Source: Diadophis punctatus similis (taxonomy: Eukaryota; Chordata; Lepidosauria; Squamata; Dipsadidae). From it: a stretch of DNA of 64,000 bases. Each line of letters opens with the position of its first letter. Position 1 is the first letter of the stretch. Shown here one piece after another: positions 1-11,130 of the stretch. The notes beneath the pieces were generated by a model. That model was not told where the DNA came from. It did not search any database and saw only the letters and a list, made by a program, of their open reading frames with translations. Position numbers and translations under genes: made by a program. Location of the stretch: the NCBI GenBank assembly GCA_023053685.1, contig JALIGW010000016.1:5526001-5590000 (forward strand), written 5' to 3'.

Positions 1-81
1 GCAGCCAGCACGCGAAACCACACCCCTTCCGGTTCATAGAATGGAACCGGTCACTAGTGCCCAAAAGGTTGGGGGCCGCTG
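1..81. mobile_element. hAT-like terminal fragment cut by window edge
   Basis: The stretch ends in GGGGGCCGCTG after a segment reading CACTAGTGCCCAAAAGGTT. This is the reverse complement of a common vertebrate hAT terminus (CAGCGG..CCCCAACC..). The other end lies outside the window, so no target duplication can be checked. The call rests on the terminus alone. Confidence 0.4.
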
Positions 82-1829
82 CAATAAGCCATTTGTGCTT
101 GGGCCAATCCAAACACCACCAAACAATAATGTAAGTTTGTAACTGAGCAATAGTGTGGTTTAGTGTGATGTCTAAATGCAACCTTAGATTGTTCCTGATT
201 GTTGTCAATTCATTTCCCTTCCTGAAAATTGAAGTCCAAAAGAAAATTGCAGGGGTATCCATTTTACTGCTATTTTTGTTTTGCTTGGAGAGGGGAAGGG
301 TTGATTATTTTTTTTGTTTGCATCACAGTAAATTAACAGGTTAGCGTATCTTTTATTGATCGGATATTGATCTTCCCAAAATCGTGATTTGCTTTCATCC
401 TGAATGAGTTTCTGTGTATTTTCTCTCTTTCTTCCTGGAAAGCTGTGTAGCTCCAATGTGAGTGAATTTCACTCCTAGACGATGTATAATTTTCATTAAT
501 TGTTTAAAGTGCTCTGATTTTCAGTCTGCCTTGAAAGGATCTGTGTTTACACTAATAGCAGAGGGGAGTATTTCCAGCACTTGTAACCATGGCAATGAAT
601 AATTCTACAGTATTCGCAGATTCAGCGCCAGATGCTGTCGTGTCTCTCGATGGCAGTGTTCAGGTTGTTAATGAGAGACAGACTTTGCATACATGAGAGA
701 TGGGAGAAGAAGATACTTAATGGTCCAAGAAATAGCCAGTGGTTTCTTAAAACACATTCTTTTTCTTTTTTAATAGCTCTGAGGTTTTTTATAACCATTG
801 TTTTTCATTCATAAAACCATCTTAAAAAGATATGGGCACGTGTGAATTCACTAAAACAAGGAAAACTTCTATGTATTTTAAAACCAATGTGCACTTTCCT
901 AAGAACATATTCAGGAGTCAATTCTAGATATGTTTACACAGAAGTGGGTTCTGCAATATGCAATAGGATTCATTCAGTGGAAAGTGTGTGCTGCTTTAAG
1001 TTTTTATTTGTAAACATTGCTACTGTGATACTGGAAGCAGAAAATGATATTCTTCTAAGAAAATGATATTCTTCTTCTTATTCTTTATATTATATTTGTG
1101 TGTCTCTTTTATTCGATTTGCAGATGGAGAAAAAATATATAAATGTGTAATATCATCTTGAAAATATCCAGAGATTTTGAACTTTCCAGGTTATTTTCTT
1201 TCTTTTTTTCAGGATGTAGAAAGAACTGTTTCTTAAATGATTTCATTTTCTGGCTGCAAAACAAGTACCTGAAAGAGAGTTTGACTATTTTTTTTAAAAT
1301 TGTTATTATAACCTGCTCTGACTCATTCACAAATGTTTACAAAATTCTATTTTGTTTATGCGGACAAATTTGCCAACAAACAGAAACTTGATAATGTTTT
1401 TTGTTGTGCCAATGCTCTGCCATATTTGCCAAAAAGGGTTCTTATTATGGCATCCTACACTTAAAATCATCTGTCTTCCCTCACAAATTCTTCCACAGAA
1501 AAAAATCTGGATTGAGTTCAAGATGGGGGAATGGGGTGATCTATAAGAGCTCTGGCTTGGCACTGTGAAGAGCCCCTTCCAACCCCAATCTGCTCGAAAT
1601 GCATTTTTAAGATACTCATTCTTCCTTTGTTTCAGCAAGTGGCATTACCTGGCCAACTTACTTTGTAATACTTGTCTAATATTTTTATAAAAGCCCAGCA
1701 TAATATTTTTAGCCCATGTATTGGGATACTGAACAAATTTCCAGATGAAAACAATGAAAATCATTTCTGGCTTGTTGCCAAGAAAGTAGCATGGGATGTC
1801 CAGTACCTGAGCCAAACATTTTTACCTTA
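82..1829. other. AT-rich stretch, no gene recognised
   Basis: About 1.75 kb of AT-rich DNA. Open frames are short, overlap on both strands and show no domain, signal peptide or splice-like structure. No terminal repeats or target duplications were found. Confidence 0.5.
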
Positions 1830-1906
1830 ACTTTACCTTAAATTGCCCTGAGTCCTACGGGAGTTGGGCGGCTTATAAAAACGACCAAATAAAAACGACC
1901 AAATAA
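1830..1906 (+). mobile_element. L2-type LINE 3' end
   Basis: The stretch reads CCCTGAGTCCTACGGGAGTT, then GGGCGGC, then a short repeated tail of ACGACCAAATAAA. This closely matches the 3' ends of the longer L2 copies at 48836 and 63216 (CCGCCC..GAGTCC..GGGAGTTGGGCGGC plus an A-rich repeat). It is a heavily 5'-truncated insertion. Confidence 0.7.
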
Positions 1907-2467
1907 ATTTCCTACACTTCTAGTGTTTTCTGTAAATGCTTACCTTTGCCCCTCAGATTGTCTTTCAGCCAGATTAATTTCTATTTCATAATTTAGCCAG
2001 TGGATGAGCAACTGATGGGTTACATCGAGCGCCCAAATAATATTTGTTCTCCTCTCCTCCCCATTCAAGAGCTCAGGCTGCTGCTGAGATAATGGCAAAA
2101 ACCACTGAGCAATCATAATCAATTTCTTGATGATGTTTATTGAAAAAAGCAAACAATGATGGATATATTGAACCGTGGCTAGACTTAATAGATCTGTAGA
2201 ATGAAAGAGAAACATTCTGCAACACCCCCCAGCCCCCGCCATTGTTCCTTATTGTTCTGATACTCCCAATAATAACTGAGATTATTACAATTGTATTGTC
2301 AGGCATTAAAGATCGGGTCCACATGTAAAGGTCAAATTAAACTGATTTAATGCTAACCATGTGTATGCACAGAAACCTTCTCAACTAACTTTAGCACCTG
2401 CTGGGATTAGATGAGGGTCAACAGAATTCAAGGAAGGTTGGACTTAATTCACTTGCGGCTACATAGG
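1907..2467. other. No feature recognised
   Basis: Unique-looking DNA. The overlapping minus-strand frames here have no recognisable domain. Confidence 0.45.
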
Positions 2468-2790
2468 GATTCTAGCAGGGGCGGGTTCCTTTTACCTTTT
2501 GCTACCAGTGCGCATCACGATGTTTCGCACACACATGCTCGCTACGCTCATGCGCACACACGCATCCCAGGGCACAATTTTAGTTCCGCACATGTGCAGA
2601 GGGACGATTTTATTTTTGCGCATGTTCAGAGAGCTGAAAAATTGCCCAAAATTAGGAAAAAAATATGACAGCGCGCACGAATCAGCACAGACAGCATCGG
2701 AGCCGTCACGCCTAAATTACATCATCAGCAGGCTACTACCGGAGCGCCCACACTGGACCGCAACGGTAGGAACCCACCTCTGGATTCTAG
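2468..2790. mobile_element. Non-autonomous hAT, GGTGGGTTC family, 307 bp with perfect TSD
   Basis: The element spans 2476-2782. Its ends are CAGGGGCGGGTTCC and GGAACCCACCTCTG, which are imperfect inverted repeats. It is flanked by a perfect 8-bp target duplication GATTCTAG (2468-2475 and 2783-2790). An 8-bp duplication and CAG..CTG ends are hallmarks of the hAT superfamily. It carries several GCGCATG-type CpG motifs and has no transposase. Confidence 0.9.
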
Positions 2791-3360
2791 GCTGATTTCT
2801 CTTTTAACTCTGCCCCCCAGGTTCTGCCACTCATTCTACATCTGTGTGTTAACATATTTTTTTAAAAAGCAGTAATGGTGCAGGGAAACCTGTGGCTCTT
2901 CAAATGCTGCTGAATTACAATATTCAGCCTTGCTTATCTTTGGCCAAACTACACACTCTCCTCTCATTGGGTTAGAATGCAGATAATTCAAAACCACTAA
3001 AAAAATAGCCATAATATTATGGATTCACCAAATCATGCAAGATTCAAATTACTAACTCACATCAGAAAACACTGACAGATCTTAGGGTTTCAGCTTTCTC
3101 AAATGAGATCTCAGAGCAAGATTAATTTACTTGTTTTACATTTAATCTATCCAAGAAGTGATGTTTTGGTAATCCTGTAATCCTCCAGGATTTGGGGAAT
3201 AAACAGCCCAAGATGTTGTGGGATTTTGTGTATGTTAAAAAAACTTTGCTCTCCCTCATCTGTACATCCACCTATCTATTTCTAAATGTATTATAGATAC
3301 TCACCTGCCATCAATACTCATCAGGAATGAAATTTTCACACTATATTTGTATGTGTGTCT
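2791..3360. other. No feature recognised
   Basis: AT-rich spacer between two hAT insertions. No coding or structural signal seen. Confidence 0.4.
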
Positions 3361-3719
3361 GTATACACCAGAGGTGGGTTCCTCCCGGTTCAGACTGGTT
3401 CGCTCGAACCGGTAGCAACCCACTGGTGACATCATGATGATGTCACAGAACGGGATTGGTCGGTGCCATCTTTTTTTTGAATTTTTTTGGGGGGGGGATT
3501 TCCCCCCGGTTTTTTTCCTTCTGCGCATGCACAGAAACTGATTTTCTGGCACTGCGCATGCATCGCCATCTTGATTTTGGCTTTTAAAAAAATTCTGGTT
3601 TTTTGCTACTGGCATACACATGCATGCGAAGTACGCGCGTGCCCATGAGGCACGGCCATGCGGCGCGGGAGGAAGCGAACCGGCAGCAAGGTAAATTAGA
3701 ACCCACCCCTGGTATACAC
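3361..3719. mobile_element. Non-autonomous hAT, GGTGGGTTC family, 343 bp with perfect TSD
   Basis: The element spans 3369-3711, from CAGAGGTGGGTTCC to AGAACCCACCCCTG. It is flanked by a perfect 8-bp duplication GTATACAC (3361-3368 and 3712-3719). Near the left end there is a short inner palindrome, GTGACATCATGATGATGTCAC. Internal poly-T/G runs and CpG-rich GCGCATGC motifs are typical of the family in this window. No transposase is encoded. Confidence 0.9.
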
Positions 3720-4566
3720 ATATGAATGCATAGCACCTACACCCACACTCAGGCACACATGAAAGTCACTAAATGTTTATCATTGCTTCATAATACGAGT
3801 TGATTTCTGATATATATTTTGAGCATAGGTGGAACTGTATAAACCTTACTACTTGGAATATTAAAGTTTCTTTGTGAAGATGCAGACTTTGAGCAGATAT
3901 TGCAATAACGAAACCCACTTCACTCTTCTTAGTCATAGACATATGATAACCAAACTGACTACAATATTCTGAAGTGGTTCTCATAGACACGGATGTTTTT
4001 TTTTAACATTATCATTTGTGATTGCCATTTGTAATCTAACCATTTTTAAAACTGAGCTTTCATGGACATGCTGGTAGGCTTAAAGGATCAAGGATTCAAG
4101 TCAAAATTTAGGCCAGCTTGATGTAGAATAGGAACGATGCAGATTTCGGCAGAATTCTCAGTGTAATAACCCATTGGAATTAATAATGTGATAATTAATA
4201 AGCTAGTAATTGATTTCAAGTACTGTACTAGATCGCTATGCAAAGTCTCCAAAATAAGTACTTTAAAACATGGTGTTTTCCCCCAAATTGTTAAAGCCAG
4301 CCACATCTTTTTCTAAGTTGGTGCAGCTGCTTTGGAAATCCATCCCTTCCTGTAGAGTCAGCTGGGAGAAGGGTCTGAAGCAGCCACACACAAGACTGGA
4401 AAAAAATCTGGCTGATTTTTTTTGTTTAAAATCAAAGACATATTTTGTATATATAGTGTAGATTGCAAAATATCTAATTTGAAGCATTTGCGGAGCTCGG
4501 GTTTTCTTTAATATGCCTACAGCAGGTCAATCCCCCCAGAATGAAACAGGATCAGTCCCACTTAGG
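3720..4566. other. No feature recognised
   Basis: About 850 bp of AT-rich sequence without recognised repeat termini. The open frames (up to about 74 codons) have no recognisable product. Confidence 0.4.
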
Positions 4567-5099
4567 ACTTAGACCAGTGGTTCTCAACCTTCCTAATGCC
4601 ATGACCCTTTAATACAGTTCCTCATGTTGCGGTGACCCCCAACCATAAAATAACAAAATTATTAGGACACTCAGGAGTGGGTTCTAACTTACCTCGCTGC
4701 TGGTTCACTTCCTCCTGCGCTGCGGGTGGCTGCACCTCGTGGGCGCGTGGGCGCTTTGCGGGCAAACGCATGCGTAGTGCCAAACATTTTTTTTAAATTG
4801 CAAAAAAAAGCCAAAAACAAGATGGCGATGCATGCGCAGTGCCAGAAATTCAGCTTCTGCGCATGCTCAGAAGTTCCCATGTGATGGGGTTGGCGCAATG
4901 TTGTCATCATGCCGGGTACTCGTATGTGGGTGTATCTGCATGTGGGTGGACCCGCCTGGAGACAGATAGAGGAGCGGTGTCTCAGTTCCTAAGACAATCA
5001 GAAATATGTGTTTTCCGATGATCTTAGGCGACCCGTGTGAAAGGGTCGTTCGACCCCCAAAGGGGTGCAACCCACAGGTTGAGAACCACTGACTTAGAG
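4567..5099. mobile_element. SPIN (hAT) non-autonomous element, interrupted by another hAT
   Basis: The element spans 4575-5091. The left end reads CAGTGGTTCTCAACCTTCCT and continues into the CGGTGACCCCCAACCATAAA type block. The right end has the GGGTCGTTCGACCCCCAAAG block and closes with AGGTTGAGAACCACTG. These are the diagnostic ends of the SPIN (SPACE INVADERS) hAT family, known for horizontal transfer among tetrapods, including squamates. The flanking 8-mers ACTTAGAC and ACTTAGAG differ at one base. The middle of the element is replaced by another hAT from about 4673 to 4951. No transposase is present. Confidence 0.88.
4673..4951. mobile_element. hAT of the GGTGGGTTC family nested in SPIN
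   Basis: It starts CAGGAGTGGGTTCTAACTT and contains GGCGATGCATGCGCAGTGCC and CTTCTGCGCATGCTCAG blocks shared with other copies of the family. It appears to end at GGACCCGCCTG near 4951, a degraded form of the usual GAACCCACCTCTG end. The flanking octamers (AGGACACT and GAGACAGA) match poorly, so the right boundary is approximate. It inserted after the SPIN copy had landed. Confidence 0.65.
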
Positions 5100-5173
5100 G
5101 AAAAACAACTTATGTCTCTCACTGGAGGAGGGGAAAGCACCTAAGAAGACGACAATGGCAAACCACCTCCATA

Positions 5174-5444
5174 CTGCATTGCAGGGGTGGGTTCTACTTC
5201 CCTTCCCTACCGGTTCACATCGCAACGGAAGTGCACGAGTCCCCTCCCGGAAATGACCCTCTGCGCATGCGCAGAAGCCTTTGCGCATCCACAGAGGGTT
5301 TTTTGGCAATCCGCGGCGACCAGAAGACCGGTTCGGGAGCATGGACCACGGTCATCATTGCCTGTTTGGCGAGTGGCGGGAAATTTCTGCTACCGGTTCT
5401 AAAGAACTGGTCCGAACCAACAGCAACCCACCACTGCTGCATTG
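5174..5444. mobile_element. Non-autonomous hAT, GGTGGGTTC family, 255 bp with perfect TSD
   Basis: The element spans 5182-5436, from CAGGGGTGGGTTCTAC to CAGCAACCCACCACTG. It is flanked by a perfect 8-bp duplication CTGCATTG (5174-5181 and 5437-5444). It contains a perfect TGCGCATGCGCA motif at 5262-5273. The overlapping open frames on both strands are products of its CpG-rich, partly palindromic body and are not genes. Confidence 0.9.
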
Positions 5445-6625
5445 TTGCCAAGAAAAAGGTTTGTCTCCAAAGGTTTCATTTATTATATGTTTTATTACTT
5501 TATTATAATAATAAGTAATAAAGATATATTATTACATCTTTATTACTTTAAAAGTTACTCAAGGCAGCAAACATATATAATACTCCCAACACAAAAGAGA
5601 GCTTAGAGTTTTTTTAAAAAAATAATCTCCATTTACGTAGTCCCTCAAAGGTCAAATCTAAAATATTCATAAAAGTGAGGAGTAACAGCCCTAGAAAAAG
5701 GACCTTGGTATTCTACTTGCATTTTCCTTATTTAATAACATTCATCTGTTATTTTTACAGTGGAAACCCAGAGGAATGCACATTTTGAAGATTTTTCATA
5801 GAGATCAACTTTTAAATAACATTAATTCCCTAAATCCTTAAAATACTTTCATTTATGCTTGAAAACTGAATTCTTTTACACTTTTATTCTAGGCTACTCT
5901 ACTCAACTGGTGGAGGGTGGTGAATAATTAAGAACTGCACAGAAGGAAATTCATTTTAAAATATTCTGGAGCCTTTGGCAAATTGATGACATAGAAAATC
6001 AGTGACAACAAATATCCATGTCATAATGTCTGAAGCGAAGTGCCTTGGCAATGTAGTTGGACTAAAATTATAACACAGGATTAAAACATATATCAAATTC
6101 TAATCCTACTCCATTTTACATAATGGGTCAATTGCTCTCCCTCTGAGCCCACAAGATTGTTAGGAGGAGGAAGGAATATTATATATGCTACCTGCCTTGA
6201 GTTGTATATGAGAAAAGTGGGAAGTAAGTAAGTAAGTGACAGAGGCGATAATTAATCTCACAAAGGAGAAGTTTGATCTTTTCCCGGACATCAGACATTA
6301 GAAAAGAAACCGCAGTTTAAAAGTCTAAGTAAAAATGTTTATTTTGGTACAAAAACAATAAATCCTCATTATCTACATGTCTGATATGAAAGTAGGTCTT
6401 CCTTCAATGGAAGCCAGGAACAGAAGGAGAGATCGGAGAAAGGAATGCACACATGCGTACAAGAACACATCAATCATGTGCTCAGAAATAAACCATTATA
6501 ATGAATAGGGATGCATCTCCCTGCATATACATATAACAGGCAATAAATCACTGCGTGACAGTAAGTAAGTAAGTAAGTCTGGACATGAGTACGAGAAGCC
6601 TTTAAGACATGAGGCCATCTTGATG
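5445..6625. other. No feature recognised
   Basis: About 1.2 kb of AT-rich DNA with short TAAG-type simple repeats near 6215-6240 and 6557-6580. No coding signal or repeat termini recognised. Confidence 0.4.
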
Positions 6626-6775
6626 TTCTAAGCCACAGTTGTTGAACTCGTGGCGTCACGTTGCTGTCACATGACATTTTGTGACGTTTTTCCCATTCGC
6701 GGAGTTGGGGTGGGTGTGGCCTGCACATGACGCATCTGGCCCGTGAGCTGCCAGTTTGACACCCCTGTTCTAAGC
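6626..6775. mobile_element. Short hAT MITE, GTTTGACACCCCTG family, 134 bp with perfect TSD
   Basis: The element spans 6634-6767 and ends in CCAGTTTGACACCCCTG. It is flanked by a perfect duplication TTCTAAGC (6626-6633 and 6768-6775). The body carries CGTCACG, GTCACATGAC and CCATTCGCGGAGTTGGGGTG blocks, all found in inverse orientation in the 134-bp copy at 18684. The left terminus is degraded. It is non-coding. Confidence 0.88.
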
Positions 6776-6847
6776 AATAGTTTTGCTTTAAATATTCAGA
6801 AAAATGAGATACATTGAGGGATACTTCATAGAAAATGTAGCATTGCT

Positions 6848-6867
6848 ATTTATTATTATTATTGTTG

Positions 6868-6941
<74 letters not shown>

Positions 6942-6968
6942 TACATTTACATTTACATTTACATTTAT

Positions 6969-7019
<51 letters not shown>

Positions 7020-7034
7020 AATAATAATAATAAT
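6848..7034. repeat. Compound microsatellite (TTA)n, (ATTTAC)n, (ACA)n, (ATA)n
   Basis: Long runs of TTA are followed by five ATTTAC-type units, then ACA, then ATA. The long Asn, Ile, Val or Leu homopolymer frames here are translations of the repeat. It abuts the 3' end of the minus-strand LINE fragment at 7036, so it is probably seeded by that LINE's tail. Confidence 0.97.
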
Positions 7035-7035
7035 A

Positions 7036-7600
7036 GCAAAGTCAGCCAGATGTTCAGATTGGGTTTGGCATTTTTGTCTGCCATGATTTTTGTCTGCCAA
7101 GTGCTGTCCATGTTTTTTTCGTATGGCACCTAGTGTGCCGATAACCAGTGTGCAAAGTATTTCAACTTTGATCTTGATACTTTCTGATCCTCTGCAATGC
7201 TATTCTCTTCTGTTCCACTATTCTCTGGTATTGTGACATCAATTATCCACACTTTTTTCTTTTGAACCATAATCAAATCTGGTATGTTGTGAACCATCAG
7301 TTTGTATTCAGAAATTCCACAATATTTTTACCTGCTCATTTTCAACTACTGTTTCAACTGTATGTTCCTACCAATTTTTTAAATTATTGGCACATGATAA
7401 TTTGCAAAGATGTTCCAGGGAATCATTTTGACAAATTGTATTATATCATTGTTTATAATCAGTTTGTGCAATCTTCTTCCATAAGTATAAGATCTACTGT
7501 TTCTTCTGCCTCTTTGCACAATTTGTACTTTGAATCATTGGATGATTTTTTTTCAATTTTGGCCTTGATTGCATTATTTTGAATTATTAATTGTTACGGT
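7036..7600 (-). mobile_element. Degraded LINE C-terminal region, R4-like (tentative)
   Basis: Read on the minus strand, broken frames give HNIPDLIMVQKKKVWIIDVT, then a Glu/Lys-rich stretch, then CTLVIGTLGAIRKKHG. This resembles the conserved C-terminal region (HNxPDIVVxD..., VxVVIGALG) of some non-LTR retrotransposons such as R4-type elements in lizards. Several stops and indels are present, so it is an old, inactive copy. Its 3' end meets the compound microsatellite at 6848-7034. The clade is uncertain. Confidence 0.55.
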
Positions 7601-7603
7601 TCA

Positions 7604-7665
7604 TCACACAGTCAGCCAGGTGTTCAGACTGGATTTGGCATTTTTAGCCAGCTATTGTTTATTAT
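7604..7665 (-). mobile_element. Second 3' end of the same LINE family
   Basis: The stretch AGTCAGCCAGGTGTTCAGAC plus TGGATTTGGCATTTTT repeats, with few changes, the segment at 7039-7076, which is the 3' UTR of the LINE fragment just to the left. It is either a second truncated insertion or a local duplication. Confidence 0.5.
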
Positions 7666-7724
7666 ATACCCAAAAATATGAAATCACAACTGTTAGTTCT
7701 TCAGCTGATGTTGGCTTTCTAAGA

Positions 7725-7975
7725 ACTTGGGATCCCAAAGGTGCTTTTTTCAAGAGGCAACTGGACTTTCTTGGGGTTTTTTTCCCTTTTGAAGACATTT
7801 CGCTTCTCATCCAAGAAGCTTCTTCAGAGCTGAAGAAGCTTCTTGGATAAGAAGCGAAACGTCTTCAAAAGAAAGAAAGAAAAATACAAGAAATTCTAGT
7901 TGCCTCTTGAAAAAAGCACTTTTGGGACAACCATGACCTGGATGTCTGAGAATCTCTACAGACTTTTAGCTATAC
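7725..7975. mobile_element. Penelope-like hairpin fragment
   Basis: An inverted repeat: CCCAAAGGTGCTTTTTTCAA...CTTCTCATCCAAGAAGCTTC on the left, and the complementary CTTGGATAAGAAGCGAAACG...TTGAAAAAAGCACTTTTGGG on the right. It is followed by ACCATGACCTGGATG...CTGAGAATCTCTACAGAC. The same block recurs at 8178 and 21082. The GGATGAGAAGCGAAACGTCTTC core resembles 3' regions seen in vertebrate Penelope-like elements. That assignment is inferred from memory of the motif. Confidence 0.5.
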
Positions 7976-8177
7976 AATTTGGGATGAACACCCTTTGAAT
8001 GTTGTGGGAGTAGGAATGGATTTCCAGAGGAAAAATTGCAGACTACAGCAACCAGGAGCACTACGCAGGTGATCCTGAGGACACAGGTAAACCTCCTAGT
8101 GCTTCAACGACCCTCTAAAAGGATGCAAATTACCAGCTGTCTGCAAGAAATATAAATCCTTCCATTCCCCACTATCA

Positions 8178-8325
8178 TGTCAGAGCTGAAGAAGCTTCTT
8201 GGATGAGAAGCAATCGTCTTCAAAAGAAAAAACACACACAAGAAAGTCCAGTTGCCTCTTGAAAAAAGCACCTTTGGGACAACCATGACCTGGATGACTG
8301 AGAATCTCTACAGACTTTTTAGAAC
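8178..8325 (+). mobile_element. Penelope-like fragment, single arm
   Basis: It contains AGAGCTGAAGAAGCTTCTTG, GATGAGAAGCAATCGTCTTC (with the GAAAC lost) and CCAGTTGCCTCTTGAAAAAAG, then ACCATGACCTGGATGACTGA. This is one arm of the hairpin at 7725. It follows 250 bp after that copy, so the two may derive from one tandem or nested insertion. Confidence 0.5.
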
Positions 8326-8825
8326 TTGGGATGTCGTAATGTATTGACATAATACACTTTATATCAGATCCAAGCAGTGTGGTCTTTTGTAGTTGACAGA
8401 TGGAAATTATGTCAATGCACAGATTTTGTAATTATTATTAATATTGTAGTAGCACTAGAGATCAAGAAGGCAATAAACTGTTCTTTAAATTGACATTTTG
8501 GGATAGTATGGAATTCTGGAAATTGTCATTACAACATAGCTGAAGGGACTATTTTAAATCAGTCTGCTTTACACAAAGGATTGACAACGCCTCCCCCACT
8601 GCCCAATACAATATTTTACACCTTTAATAGCTGTTATTTCCCAAGTGGGAGAGAAAATTGGAGCACAACAGCATCAATAAAGGAAAAGGTGTTACTCAAG
8701 GGACATACATAGTTTTTGAACTGGAGTTTAATTTGAATGGAAGAAGATGGCCACAGGGAAAGGATGACACCTCTGATCTGTTCCTGTCTAAATAATTTGG
8801 GCTCCAACTTCAGTTCTCTGAAGCT
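8326..8825. other. No feature recognised
   Basis: Unique-looking DNA between the Penelope-like fragment and the CR1 3' end. The 168-codon minus-strand frame overlapping 8634-9140 runs into the antisense of the CR1 copy and shows no domain of its own. Confidence 0.4.
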
Positions 8826-9207
8826 GAAGGAGACAAGAGGTTGCAGTCCAACATAGCTGCAGGAGATGAACGATGGCAACATCATCCAATACTTGAGGGC
8901 AACATTCCAATACTTGAGGGGATGCCACAGAGAGGAGGGGAGCAGGCTGTTCTCTACGGCACCAGAATTCAAACAAGGAATAACGGATGGAAGCTGACCA
9001 AGGAGAGATTGAACATGGAAGTGAGGAGAAACTTTCTGACGATGAGAGCGATCAACCAGTGGAACAGCTTGCCAGCGGAGGTTGTGAGAGCCCCAACACT
9101 TGGGACCTTCAAGGAGAGACTGGACTGCCATCTGTCTCAAATGGTGTAGGAACTCCTGCTTGAGCAGGGGGTTGGACTAGATGACCTACAAGGTCCCTTC
9201 CAACTCT
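8826..9207 (+). mobile_element. CR1 LINE 3' end (ORF2 C-terminus plus 3' UTR)
   Basis: The plus-strand frame ending at 9149 encodes RRNFLTMRAINQWNSLPAEV followed by VRAPTLGTFKERLDCHLSQM. This is the characteristic C-terminus of CR1 ORF2 (reverse transcriptase polyprotein). Downstream, GGGGGTTGGACTAGATGACC and AAGGTCCCTTCCAACTCTA form the standard CR1 3' UTR. The copy is 5'-truncated, as most CR1 insertions are. A direct repeat of the 'ATACTTGAGGG' phrase near 8890-8920 is a local duplication. Confidence 0.9.
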
Positions 9208-9248
9208 AATAATAAATCTAAATCTAAATCTAAATCTAAATCTAAATC
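9208..9248 (+). repeat. (AAATCT)n tail of the CR1 copy
   Basis: About seven AAATCT units directly follow the CR1 3' UTR. Short tandem repeats at CR1 3' ends are normal. Confidence 0.9.
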
Positions 9249-10017
9249 CCTTCCTCCAACTGCTCTGTTCCACAACTATTCAATGACTGCTTTTAAGTGA
9301 AATTAAAGGAAGGTCTCTGAATACAGTGATCAACCTCTCATCTCCTCATGTCACTCTAGCGTGCCTCTCTACAGAACATGAAGTTGTGGATTTAATAGAA
9401 ATCAGAAACAGAAGCAGCATTATGGCAAAGGAAAAAAACAAACCATCAGCTAGCCACTTCTTTGGGGTTTGAATAAGAAAGAAACAGGAAGCAGCTCTTG
9501 TTGGCAAAATTACAGCCTTTCCAGGGATGGGAAAGCAAAATACGCCAGGAACAGGGATATTTCATTCTGGGGTGTTTTATATTCCTTTCAGGGCATCCCC
9601 AAATGCTTGCTCTTAGAGACAGAATATTGGCCTAAATGAAAGACGAGGCTGCTTACTCCTGATTTACACCGATGTGAGAGAGTTACTGTGCAGAGACAAG
9701 AATAGTTTAATCCATATAAATCAAGAAGGAACAATCCTGGAAGGAAACCAAAGCCAAAATTTCTCCTACTGTACACAGCTGTGGCCATTTTAGCTGCATT
9801 CTTGGATGGAGTAAATATATCTGGATTTTAGAAGTGCCATTTTAATTCTTTATTCCAAATACATGATAGGATCAGCTCATGGACGTATATGAGGATGTAT
9901 ATGAAAAGAAGATTGTGAGAACGGGTGCGGGGCAAATGCATAGATGATAGAAAATTTAAAAAAAAATCTAGATAGAGTTCAGTAAAGTGCTGCAAGAAAT
10001 CTAGACCAAAACATTAT
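9249..10017. other. No feature recognised
   Basis: No repeat termini or plausible coding region seen. Confidence 0.4.
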
Positions 10018-10230
10018 CCAAATAGTCCTTGACTTACGACTGTTTGCTTAACAACTATTTGAAGTTTCAAGACGCCTCAAAAAGGGATTTATAACCTGGA
10101 TTGAATGTTCTGACATTGCCTCCCTCTCCCACCCCCCAATTCTGGGTGCAACCAGCTTCCATTTACAGCCATTTGCAGTGCCCCAGAGTCACATGACGGT
10201 GATTTACAATGATTTTGCCAGAAACCAGCT
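10018..10230. mobile_element. DNA-transposon-like fragment with GTCCTTGACTTACGAC end
   Basis: It starts AAATAGTCCTTGACTTACGA with CTGTTTGCTTAACAACTATT, and later has CAGCTTCCATTTACAGCCAT and GTCACATGACGGTGATTTAC. A related sequence lies at 61814 (TAATCCTTGAGTTACAAC..). It resembles an interspersed DNA transposon common in snakes. The right end was not found, so the boundary is approximate. Confidence 0.4.
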
Positions 10231-11130
10231 CTGGTTATGCCTCCTGCGGTCTTGCCCGCCATTCTATTTGCCTGTTCCTTGGGTTGGGCAGCCAAGCTAT
10301 GTTCAGCTCAGCTCTGTTTGGCTTGGGCTGCTCCTGCGCGGGGCCAGAGAGGGCTTGTGGGCTGCTGGCTCACCAGCTTTTTGCTCACTGAGGAGGAGAA
10401 AAAGCGAAGCTTCTCTGCGCTTCGGAAGCAACTTCCAGGCTGGGAAAAACATCGTCCTCCGAGAGCGCTGCCACTTGGAGAGCAGTGGATCCTCCCAGTT
10501 GAGGAAGATGGATCAGGGCGCCCTGAGGTGTTTTCCCCCCACCCGGGCATGGGAAGAGGCAAAGGGGGACCGGCAGACCAAGAAAGATGTCCCCAACAAT
10601 TGTAGGAAGGTTGTGGGGGGTGTCTCCAGAGGAAGCCTGGAGTGCATGCACCCCAAGAGCGGAGTCTTCCTGCAATGCAGATTCAAGCCCCGCCGGAGCT
10701 CTGCTTGAACACAGCAGGAGACCGAGCTATTGATGTGATCACCTCATCCCTAGCTGAGGGGCTGGGATTCGGGGGAGGGGGCAGAAGTTTGCTCCTCAGA
10801 GCCTCGGAGCAACTCCCAGCCCTTGCACAAGAAAAACTTCTCGCACGTGCAAGAAGTTGTAAATTGCCTCACACTCATAAGAAGTTTTTCTTTACTATTT
10901 AAGGTTTTTCCCTGCACACAACGGCTGAGAAACGCTCGCAGTGGGGTGCAATTTGGGGGTGGCAGGTGGTGCAGGGGATGGGGCGGGGTGGGCCACAAGA
11001 TGCGTATCTTACTGGAGACCATCAGTTCCGGATCTTGCGGCTTTTTCGGGTTTTTCTTTAAAAAAAACACCTCTCCAGACGAGCTTGAAAACTTCCGAGG
11101 TTGCTTAGGGAGGGAGCAGTCAGGCAAGCA
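10231..11130. other. GC-richer stretch with long overlapping frames, no gene supported
   Basis: Several overlapping open frames of 84-176 codons on both strands occur between 10178 and 11150. None contains a recognised domain, and frames on both strands are equally open, as expected from higher GC content. An unannotated exon or an old repeat body cannot be excluded. Confidence 0.35.

Noticed and set aside
3301..3756. 151-codon minus frame as a gene
   Set aside because: It spans a hAT with perfect target duplication and its flanks, with no domain.
6804..7133. Long frames encoding poly-Ile, poly-Asn, poly-Val or poly-Leu
   Set aside because: They are translations of the TTA/ACA microsatellite on both strands.
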